This document shows, one piece after another, positions 1 to 5,769 of a stretch of DNA of 5,769 nt (positions are counted from its first letter, which is position 1; every line of letters begins with the position of its first letter). A model generated the notes under the pieces. That model saw only the letters and a program-made list of their open reading frames with translations. It was not told the DNA's origin and made no database searches. The position numbers and the translations under genes were made by a program. Origin of the DNA: Candidatus Altimarinota bacterium (GTDB taxonomy: Bacteria; Patescibacteriota; Gracilibacteria; UBA4473); assembly GCA_026982915.1 (NCBI GenBank), contig JALWQU010000100.1:1-5769 (forward strand). The letters are read 5' to 3'.

Positions 1-56
1 GGGTTATATAAGTCTATTTTTTATTATTTTCGGAATAGTGATTTGGGAAAGTCGGA

Positions 57-3000
57 CTAAGTTTTTTTAAGAATACGGCTTATTTCCATTATTTTGTCTC
101 TTGACATTGGTTTCCCAGGTTTTCCCGTTAAAATACGATAAACAGAATGTCCAGTTCCTACCTCATCAAAGGTGGTTGCTGCAAAATCTGTGACATTGAT
201 ATTTAAAAAGTCATTATATTCAGAAAGTCCATGCTTAGATAAGGTTTGTTTTATGAGTTTTATTTTTTCTTCAGGTTCCATTTTTAAAATTTCTGCTTTT
301 CTTTTTTTTTCTTTGATTAGATCCTCAAAGTAGTTTTTTTCAGGTTGTTTATTGTCTTGATACCATTTTTTTAAATATTGAATTATTTCTTTTCCGTATG
401 TGTTAGCCTTGGATCGCTCTTTTCCAGAAAAAAGCACAAAACAACTTTCATAAAAAATTCGCCAACGAATAGATAATCCTTCGTATAAAATTTTAAAAGT
501 TGCGTCTGGATTATTGGTTTTAATAGTATTTATACTATCAATTTTTGCCTCTTGAAGAAAAGCATTCATAACCCCTTTAAAATCAGTTTTTATAATTGAT
601 TCTAATTTTTGATAAATTTCTAGTTCATTGTTTTCGTACTCTTGAAGAAGTTTCGTAGCCTCACTTTTACTTACAGCGACCCCTTTATTAAAATGCATTT
701 TAATTAATCTAGAAGCAAACGCTAACCTATTTTTTGCGTTCTCCAATGAAATTCCTATTATAGAGCTTAGATATTTTCTTAAAAAACTATCATATCTCAA
801 TTGTAGTGGTTCTCCGTGAAGAGTAACAAAGTTAATGATGGTATTAGGGGCAGGGGAATGGGCAGAAAGAGATTCTATAGATCTACCTGAGGTTTTTTTT
901 ATAAATAAATCAACAATTGTATTAAAGTTTTGTATGACGATTTTTTTCTTATAAACAGATTTGTTATGGATAAGCTCTTCAATAAGTTCTGCGGAAGGTT
1001 TTGTTCCAGTATGATACCAAATTTTAATAAGACGGATCATCACTTTATCGGTTACTCCTTTTGTATTTACTTCTAAATCGTGAACCATAACTCTAAAAGC
1101 GATACGAATAAAAGATAGCCAGTAAAATTCTACATCTTTAGACTCCTTAGTAAAAGATACTACATTATTGGGGGGGACAGGATGATTGGTAGATATATTT
1201 TCAAGGCAAACACCATCCAATTGTAAAAAACCTTCCATGATCTCTGAAAAGTATTCGGCAATAATTCTTTCTTTTCTTAGCATTGCGGCGGTATCAATTC
1301 TTTTTCTGACACGGGAAGAGGATAAAAATGAAATTGTCTTGTTGCTACTTTGCTCAACATTCTCTTTGAGAGGAGGCTCATCTAATTCATTATCTTTAGG
1401 CTCTTCTTGTGAAACCGCCTCTAGTTCTAGACCAATCATTCCTGTAAAATTAGGATCTTCTAATTCTTTTTGTAGACCTTCTTCGGCTCTACCCAGATCT
1501 TTAAATCTTTGCGCTTCCTTGGTGTTTTTAGGAATAATACAGTCAGGAAAAACATGTTCAATAAGGGCTAAATTAAAAGTTGATTCTAGTTTTGGAATAT
1601 ACTGAAAAATACGTGCAAAAGGAATATCTGGATGTTTTCTTAAGGCTCTACCAACGAATTGAAGAAGGCGTGTTATACTTTCTGTCATTTCTAGTATATG
1701 TATATTTCGGGTAACACCATCATCATCTAGTCCACGCCCCAAAACATAAATTCCAATTAGATTTTCAATTTCTCCTTGTGTGTAGCCTTCATCCCAAATT
1801 TCTTCATACTCCTTAGATTTATCTTGAGTCATGTAGTCAGCAGAGTATCCAGCTGATATTAAGGCCTTTTTTAGGTCTTCACAATATCTTTTTGAGTTTA
1901 CCATATATAAGGACTGCTCATTGGGAGTATGTTTTTGATAAATTTCAACAACTCTATTTATCAGTTTTTTTTGTATATCTACGGGTAGTTTCTCATACGG
2001 TAACATTTTACGACCATATTCATCGTATGATAAATATTCATGATTAAGAGTAAGTCCCAAATCGACATAAAATCCTAAGACATGTTTAGCCCGTCCTAGA
2101 CGAATTAGCTCGGTAGGAGTCATAACATCTGATATAACAGCAACATCACTCCATTCCTTGTTACCAACCCTTGTGGAGGCACTAAAGCCAGAGACAAGAG
2201 GGCTTCCTCCAAGGGTATTACGGATTATTTCAAGAGCTTTTAAGGAGAGATCGGTTTGAAATTCGTCACCTTCATCGAGGACTATATTAAATGGGATATA
2301 TTTATTGTCAGGGTTAAAACATTCTTTTAAAAATGATTTAGATTTAAGTTGATTAAAGGTTGCCATAACTATAGGCCGATCTATTTCTCGAATACCAGTG
2401 TGGACAAGTCCAATATCTGACTCTTCAAACCCTAGTTTAATAAATCTTTCTTTTGTCTTACGAAGAATTAGACGAGATCGACTAACCAGTAGTGTGGGAA
2501 TGTTAGAATCTTCAAAAAGTCTTTTTGATAATAGCGCTTGAAGCCAAGTTTTCCCATATCCGGTAGGGGCTATGTCAGCCACAATAGTCTTTAGTGCTGT
2601 TGTATCTAAGGCATTCTGACAGGCTACTAACTTTTCTACTTTCGTTATCTGATCAGGGTAAAGTGGTTCCCATAATTCAGGATTTTTAAGTGATTCAAGT
2701 AAGTTGGTTAATCCCTTTTTTCTAAGCTCTATAGAGTCTTTTTCATTGAGCATAGGATCAATCTCAAAGGCTCCTAAAATATTTTCCCTTATACCTGTCG
2801 GAATAGAGTCTCTTTTGTCTTTGTCTTTGTCTTTATTTGCATTAGGCGAATAGTTGAAAATCTGATTTCGTATCTCCTCAGCAAGGTTGGCAATTGTCCC
2901 TGCTTCTTGGCAGGCAGTTATAACCTTTTCTGTAATCTCTAAAGCGACAGTCTTCTGAAATTCTTTGTCTCTCAATCCTGAGATATGAGACTTATTAATC

Positions 3001-3083
3001 TCATCTTGAATACACGAGAATATTTTTTCTTTGGTTTCGGTTGAATTTAAAAATTCACTTAAGTTTTTTTGACCTTCTGACAT
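57..3083 (-). CDS. SF2 DEAD/DEAH-like helicase with repeated C-terminal domain
   Basis: A predicted ATP-dependent nucleic-acid helicase or translocase of 1008 residues. Seen in the sequence: a poorly conserved N-terminal part (1-150) with a charged KD run at 84-90; Walker A APTGYGKT (172-179, Lys178); motif Ia around LLVSRSRLI (198-206); Ib around MATFNQL (240-246); motif II DEGD (270-273) in place of DEAD/DEAH; motif III SAS (301-303); a second RecA-like lobe with a motif V-like VLGRGLDDDGV (447-457); and motif VI QFVGRALR (475-482, Arg479 and Arg482). This order resembles the SSL2/type III restriction-like helicases, and the core looks intact. An acidic, serine-rich linker (about 540-600) leads to three repeats of roughly 110 residues (612-923) and a tail that may be a helix-turn-helix. 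The ATG start is supported by an in-frame TAA 30 bases upstream (3114-3116); only a weak AAGAAA precedes it. The stop is TAG. No signal peptide or membrane segment is seen. It diverges from typA and stands alone here. Arginine codons are mostly AGA, unlike typA, suggesting transfer. Helicase fold is confident; the substrate and biological role are unknown. Confidence 0.9.
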   Translation of the reverse strand: MSEGQKNLSEFLNSTETKEKIFSCIQDEINKSHISGLRDKEFQKTVALEITEKVITACQEAGTIANLAEEIRNQIFNYSPNANKDKDKDKRDSIPTGIRENILGAFEIDPMLNEKDSIELRKKGLTNLLESLKNPELWEPLYPDQITKVEKLVACQNALDTTALKTIVADIAPTGYGKTWLQALLSKRLFEDSNIPTLLVSRSRLILRKTKERFIKLGFEESDIGLVHTGIREIDRPIVMATFNQLKSKSFLKECFNPDNKYIPFNIVLDEGDEFQTDLSLKALEIIRNTLGGSPLVSGFSASTRVGNKEWSDVAVISDVMTPTELIRLGRAKHVLGFYVDLGLTLNHEYLSYDEYGRKMLPYEKLPVDIQKKLINRVVEIYQKHTPNEQSLYMVNSKRYCEDLKKALISAGYSADYMTQDKSKEYEEIWDEGYTQGEIENLIGIYVLGRGLDDDGVTRNIHILEMTESITRLLQFVGRALRKHPDIPFARIFQYIPKLESTFNLALIEHVFPDCIIPKNTKEAQRFKDLGRAEEGLQKELEDPNFTGMIGLELEAVSQEEPKDNELDEPPLKENVEQSSNKTISFLSSSRVRKRIDTAAMLRKERIIAEYFSEIMEGFLQLDGVCLENISTNHPVPPNNVVSFTKESKDVEFYWLSFIRIAFRVMVHDLEVNTKGVTDKVMIRLIKIWYHTGTKPSAELIEELIHNKSVYKKKIVIQNFNTIVDLFIKKTSGRSIESLSAHSPAPNTIINFVTLHGEPLQLRYDSFLRKYLSSIIGISLENAKNRLAFASRLIKMHFNKGVAVSKSEATKLLQEYENNELEIYQKLESIIKTDFKGVMNAFLQEAKIDSINTIKTNNPDATFKILYEGLSIRWRIFYESCFVLFSGKERSKANTYGKEIIQYLKKWYQDNKQPEKNYFEDLIKEKKRKAEILKMEPEEKIKLIKQTLSKHGLSEYNDFLNINVTDFAATTFDEVGTGHSVYRILTGKPGKPMSRDKIMEISRILKKT
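315..1250 (-). repeat. Three diverged ~110-residue protein repeats in the helicase C-terminal half
   Basis: Three stretches of the helicase align with each other, starting at Phe612, Phe720 and Phe835, which gives periods of 108 and 115 residues. Each opens with F..[IV][MV]..F[LI]: FSEIMEGFL, FNTIVDLFI and FKGVMNAFL. Each then has an [IL][ED][NS][IL] block (LENIS, IESLS, IDSIN), a proline-containing stretch ending in a hydrophobic strand, an aromatic block (YWLSFIR, RYDSFLR, RWRIFYE), and late in the unit an IK-aromatic helix (IKIWY, IKMHF, LKKWY). The copies share a pattern but few identical residues, so this is an old protein-level duplication and not a DNA repeat. The units do not match the 'helicase associated' (HA) domain as I know it. 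They could be nucleic-acid-binding or oligomerisation modules; that is inference only. Confidence 0.7.
2814..2834 (-). repeat. Short tandem hexamer encoding a Lys-Asp run
   Basis: Three exact copies of TTTGTC on the plus strand, plus a partial fourth, lie inside the helicase gene and encode alternating Lys and Asp at residues 84-90. The hexamer keeps the reading frame if copies are gained or lost, so it would vary the length of a charged linker between the N-terminal part and the helicase core without inactivating the protein. Confidence 0.75.
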
Positions 3084-3107
3084 AGTGATATTTACGTTTC
3101 TTGATAC

Positions 3108-3136
3108 TTTATATTAACAAAATAATTTGCCAAAAA
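3108..3136 (-). promoter_or_regulatory. Candidate helicase promoter
   Basis: Reading the minus strand, a TATAAA -10-like hexamer (3113-3108) lies 24 bases before the helicase ATG. At a 17-base spacing upstream is only a weak TTTTTG (3136-3131). A better -35 match, TTGGCA (3133-3128), overlaps it but at a short 14-base spacing. A start site near 3101 would leave an untranslated leader of under 20 bases. The -10 is reasonable and the -35 is poor, in a very AT-rich stretch where chance matches are common. Confidence 0.35.
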
Positions 3137-3212
3137 AGACTAATTAATTTACTGATAGTAGTCAACACTTTTTTAAGAATTTTGTTGTAAAATTTAAAAA
3201 CCACAATCGGCT

Positions 3213-3240
3213 TTGACTCATTTGATTTTATGAGTAAAAA
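3213..3240 (+). promoter_or_regulatory. Candidate typA promoter with overlapping inverted repeat
   Basis: TTGACT (3213-3218, five of six matches to the -35 consensus), a 16-base spacer and TAAAAA (3235-3240, four of six to the -10 consensus) point at typA. Transcription would begin near 3247, about 24 bases before the ATG. A perfect 6-bp inverted repeat, ACTCAT (3216-3221) and ATGAGT (3230-3235) with 8 bases between, runs from inside the -35 to the first base of the -10. This is where a repressor operator often lies. With one mismatch skipped, the arms extend by three more T-A pairs. An alternative, more distal -10-like TAAAAT is at 3188-3193 but has no good -35. Confidence 0.4.
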
Positions 3241-3265
3241 AGAGGGGAATAAAATTTAAGCCCCT
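3236..3265 (-). terminator. Hairpin with T-run on minus strand; also lies in the typA leader
   Basis: AGGGG (3243-3247) and CCCCT (3261-3265) form a 5-bp GC-rich stem with a 13-base AT loop. On the minus strand the stem is followed by C and then six T, the layout of an intrinsic terminator, which would stop antisense transcripts leaving typA before they enter the helicase promoter. On the plus strand the stem is followed by A residues, so it cannot terminate there. If the typA transcript starts upstream of 3243, the hairpin would hold the only purine-rich GAGGGG in the leader. The stem is short, so either role is tentative. Confidence 0.3.
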
Positions 3266-3270
3266 AAAAA

Positions 3271-5109
3271 ATGACCGATCAAACGCAAACTGACCAAAAA
3301 AAAGCAAACCAAAAACAAGTTCGAAATATCGCGATTATTGCTCATGTGGATCACGGAAAAACCACTTTAGTAGATGCCTTACTCGAAAGAGACGAAAAGA
3401 AGGATACTCATGCGCAAGTAGCCGAACGAGCGATGGATAGTAATGATCAAGAACAAGAGCGGGGGATTACGATTTATGCCAAAAATGCCGCGATTGAATA
3501 CAAAGGGACAAAGATTAATATTGTAGATACACCAGGACATGCTGATTTTGGATCAGAAGTAGAGCGAGTATTACGAACGGTTGATGTGACTTTCTTGATT
3601 GTAGATGCTTATGAAGGGCCAATGCCACAAACGAAATTTGTCCTGCAAAAATCACTCGAACTCGGTAAAAAGGTATGCGTGGTCGTCAATAAAATTGATA
3701 AACCTTCGAGCCGTCCAGATTGGGTTATTGATCAGGTTTTTGATCTCTTTGCTAAACTTGGTGCGACGGATGAACAACTGGATTTCCCTTATATTTATGC
3801 GGTAGCTCGAGATGGCGTAGCGGTGCGAAATATTAATGATGAACAAAAAGATATTACGCCTCTTTTGGATTTTATTCTCGAAGAAGTTCCGGAAGCCGAA
3901 CAAAATCTAGAAGCACCGTTTCGAATGCAACCGGCGACTTTGGCTTATGATAATTTCTTGGGTCGTATTGCGATAGGGCGTGTTCATGAAGGAACGGCCA
4001 AGGTAAATCAAACGGTTTCAATCTTAAACGAAGAAGGACAAAAACGAACCGGTAAAATCTCAAAACTGTTCACTTTTCAAGGAATGGAACGAGTAGAAAC
4101 GGACATGGTTACGGCGGGAGACATTATCGCTATTGCGGGGATTGAGGATATTTTTGTGGGTGAAACGATTGCGGGTGATGATACGGTTGAGCCATTACCG
4201 GCCATCCGTGTAGATCCGCCTTCGCTGGCGATGTATTTCATGGTAAATGATTCACCTTTTGCGGGACGAGAAGGGAAGTTTGTGACTTCTCGGCAGATTC
4301 GAGATCGTTTAGAAAAAGAACTGGAAACCAATGTGGGATTGAAAATAGAATTGGCTGAAAATGCTGATCGAATGAAAGTCCTTGGGCGAGGGGAAATGCA
4401 TTTGGCGGTACTCATCGAAACGATGCGACGAGAAGGGTTTGAACTACAAGTGTCTCAGCCGGAAGTCGTCTTTCAAGAAATTGACGGACAGGTTTGTGAG
4501 CCTATTGAAAATGTCGTGATCAATATCCCTGATGAAATTTCAGGAAAAATCATAGAGCTTATGTCGAAGCGAAAAGGGGAAATGAAAAATATGGTTTCGG
4601 ATAACGGGACAACCATGTTGGAGTTTGAAATCCCCGCACGTGGATTGCTCGGGATTCGTTCTAATTTCATCGTTTTGACGAAGGGAGAGGGAACACTCTT
4701 CAACTCCTTTTCTCATATGGCACCGCATGTTGGGGCTATTGAAAAACGACAGGTTGGATCGCTTATTTCTGGAGAAACAGGGACAACAACGGCTTTTTCT
4801 CTCTGGAAATTACAAGATCGAGGCGCCATATTTGTTGACCCTGCGACAGAAGTTTATGTCGGTATGATTATTGGAGAGCATAATCAAGGTTCAGATCTGA
4901 CGGTGAATCCGATCAAGGGAAAACAACTAACCAATGTTCGGTCTTCTGGAGCGGATGATGCGATTAATCTTGTTCCGCCGATCAAGGTAACACTTGAGAA
5001 ATCACTTGAGTACATTAAGGAAGACGAATACGTGGAAGTAACCCCCGAAAATATTCGACTACGAAAAAAATGGTTGACTGAAAATGATCGAAAAAAGAAT
5101 AAGAAATAG
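3271..5109 (+). CDS. typA: Ribosome-associated translational GTPase TypA/BipA
   Basis: TypA/BipA is an EF-G-related GTPase that binds the 70S ribosome, aids assembly of the 50S subunit and supports growth under stress or cold. The 612 residues are close to the 607 of E. coli BipA and align over the whole length. Seen: G1 AHVDHGKTT (24-32), G2 RGITI (64-68), G3 DTPGH (86-90, His90 the expected catalytic histidine), G4 NKID (140-143), and a G5 region YAVAR (176-180) where the family usually has YASA. A beta-barrel domain II (about 215-305) follows, then EF-G-like domains III and V (about 315-490, including GKFVTSRQI and GRGEMHL) and the BipA-specific C-terminal domain (about 490-605, including GMIIGEH, VEVTP and IRLRKK). 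The N-terminus has about 12 extra Gln/Lys-rich residues before the RNIAIIAHV block, with no other in-frame start there. No Shine-Dalgarno is near the ATG; GAGGGG lies 23 bases upstream. mltG follows after 3 bases. CGA supplies 21 of 32 arginines. The identification is secure. Confidence 0.98.
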   Translation: MTDQTQTDQKKANQKQVRNIAIIAHVDHGKTTLVDALLERDEKKDTHAQVAERAMDSNDQEQERGITIYAKNAAIEYKGTKINIVDTPGHADFGSEVERVLRTVDVTFLIVDAYEGPMPQTKFVLQKSLELGKKVCVVVNKIDKPSSRPDWVIDQVFDLFAKLGATDEQLDFPYIYAVARDGVAVRNINDEQKDITPLLDFILEEVPEAEQNLEAPFRMQPATLAYDNFLGRIAIGRVHEGTAKVNQTVSILNEEGQKRTGKISKLFTFQGMERVETDMVTAGDIIAIAGIEDIFVGETIAGDDTVEPLPAIRVDPPSLAMYFMVNDSPFAGREGKFVTSRQIRDRLEKELETNVGLKIELAENADRMKVLGRGEMHLAVLIETMRREGFELQVSQPEVVFQEIDGQVCEPIENVVINIPDEISGKIIELMSKRKGEMKNMVSDNGTTMLEFEIPARGLLGIRSNFIVLTKGEGTLFNSFSHMAPHVGAIEKRQVGSLISGETGTTTAFSLWKLQDRGAIFVDPATEVYVGMIIGEHNQGSDLTVNPIKGKQLTNVRSSGADDAINLVPPIKVTLEKSLEYIKEDEYVEVTPENIRLRKKWLTENDRKKNKK

Positions 5110-5112
5110 TCG

Positions 5113-5769
5113 ATGAAAAAGGTAATACTTTTATTTTTGGGCTTTGGATTGCTGTATTTTTCGGCGAGAATTATGCTCGTTTGGGACAAACCTAATTCGG
5201 AAAGTACGGCTCGTGTTTCGGTAGAAATTACTTCTGGCATGGGGCTTCAATCAATTTCAGAACGACTAAAAGAAAAGGGTCTAATTCGTGATGCGTTTGT
5301 GTTTCGGCTTTTCGTGAAAAAGAAGGGGTTGACCAATAAACTTCAGGCTGGATCTTACATATTACAGAAAAATTTAACCTTTGCGGAAATTACGGAGATT
5401 TTACAGCACGGTAAATCGCAAGAACTAAAGGTGACGATTCCAGAAGGTTCAACGATTGCGGATATTGATAGAATCTTAGCCAGAAAGTCACTGATTGAGC
5501 CAGGAAATTTTAAGACCTGTGCCGCGACTTGTACGCTATCGTTCAAAATTTCAAGCCTGGAGGGATATTTATTTCCTTCGACTTATTTCGTGAATCCCAA
5601 AAACTTTAGTTCTAAACGGTTTATTGAACGACTTTACAAGAACTTTCAGGTAAAAATAGCACCGTTCCGAAAGGATATTAAAAATTCTAAAAGATCACTG
5701 GACGATTTGGTTCGAGTGGCTTCGATGATTGAGCGGGAAGCCTTTGGGGATGATCTGAATGAAAAGAAA
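5113..5769 (+). CDS. mltG: Endolytic murein transglycosylase MltG (YceG-like), 3' end cut by window
   Basis: MltG is an inner-membrane lytic transglycosylase that cuts growing peptidoglycan strands and is thought to release newly made glycan. 219 codons are visible with no stop; E. coli MltG has 340 residues, so about a third is missing. Seen: a single N-terminal membrane anchor (about 4-22) with Lys2-Lys3 before it; an extracytoplasmic LysM-like region (about 35-100); IPEGSTI (109-115); the family signature LEGYLFPSTY (149-158), with Ser156 where Asp is usual; and ASMIEREA (203-210), whose Glu207 matches the catalytic Glu218 of E. coli. Cys136 and Cys140 sit four residues apart just before the signature. 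The ATG comes 3 bases after the typA stop, so the two genes are very likely co-transcribed and perhaps translationally coupled; the only upstream purine stretch is a weak AAGAAA inside the end of typA. The active-site part falls inside the window, so the identification is firm. Confidence 0.93.
   Translation, partial: MKKVILLFLGFGLLYFSARIMLVWDKPNSESTARVSVEITSGMGLQSISERLKEKGLIRDAFVFRLFVKKKGLTNKLQAGSYILQKNLTFAEITEILQHGKSQELKVTIPEGSTIADIDRILARKSLIEPGNFKTCAATCTLSFKISSLEGYLFPSTYFVNPKNFSSKRFIERLYKNFQVKIAPFRKDIKNSKRSLDDLVRVASMIEREAFGDDLNEKK

Noticed and set aside
1..56. Search for a terminator after the helicase stop, or for the end of a neighbouring gene
   Set aside because: No stem with a following T-run on the minus strand could be found, and the piece is too short to support a gene call.
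1186..1605. Open frame of 139 codons on the plus strand inside the helicase gene
   Set aside because: It lies fully antisense to a gene with clear protein-level repeats and motifs, has low-complexity serine/leucine-rich content, and has no recognisable domain.
57..3083. Helicase as the R subunit of a type I or III restriction system
   Set aside because: Motif order fits that broad superfamily, but no endonuclease motif is visible in the protein and no modification or specificity gene is in the window, so the call would be unsupported.
3178..3194. AT-only inverted repeat (AATTTT and AAAATT, 5-base loop)
   Set aside because: Such repeats are expected by chance in this AT-rich spacer, and neither strand continues into a terminator-type T-run.
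3230..3259. Nine-codon leader ORF (ATG at 3230, TAA at 3257-3259) before typA
   Set aside because: It is too short, has no ribosome binding site, shows no run of a regulatory amino acid, and its ATG would probably lie upstream of the likely transcription start.
4077..5240. Several minus-strand open frames opposite typA and the start of mltG
   Set aside because: They are antisense shadows of strongly conserved genes, and their translations show no family motif.

Overview
The window carries three protein-coding genes on AT-rich bacterial DNA. There are no rRNA or tRNA genes, no CRISPR array, no insertion sequence and no phage structural gene. From left to right they are: a large minus-strand gene (57-3083) for a 1008-residue superfamily 2 (SF2) DEAD/DEAH-like helicase; a 187-base divergent intergenic region (3084-3270); typA/bipA on the plus strand (3271-5109), a ribosome-associated translational GTPase; and, 3 bases after the typA stop, the first 219 codons of mltG (5113 to the window edge), an endolytic murein transglycosylase. 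The 56 bases left of the helicase stop show no gene and no convincing terminator.

Organism: typA and mltG are chromosomal housekeeping genes, so this is a bacterial chromosome and not a plasmid or phage. MltG implies a peptidoglycan wall. The bases suggest a low-to-moderate GC genome (sampled lines about 42-47% GC in typA, about 27-33% in the helicase). None of the three starts has a well-placed Shine-Dalgarno sequence. CGA is the main arginine codon in typA. Both complete genes end in TAG, and no TGA falls inside any of the three frames. An uncultivated low-GC lineage, for example one of the candidate phyla, is possible, but that is a guess. Nothing here fixes the phylum.

How the parts relate: typA and mltG are almost certainly one transcript. 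The helicase points away from them, is more AT-rich and uses different arginine codons (AGA/AGG dominant against almost none in typA). It therefore looks like an accessory, possibly acquired gene beside a core operon. Its N-terminal half has all the main SF2 helicase motifs. Its C-terminal half holds three diverged copies of a roughly 110-residue repeat that I do not recognise, followed by a tail that resembles a helix-turn-helix. This repeat architecture is the most novel-looking item in the window. No methylase, nuclease or other partner is visible, so a defence role cannot be assigned from this window.

The divergent intergenic region holds a promoter-like element for each gene, a 6-bp inverted repeat sitting across the typA core promoter, and a GC-stem hairpin just upstream of the typA start. 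On the minus strand that hairpin looks like an intrinsic terminator.
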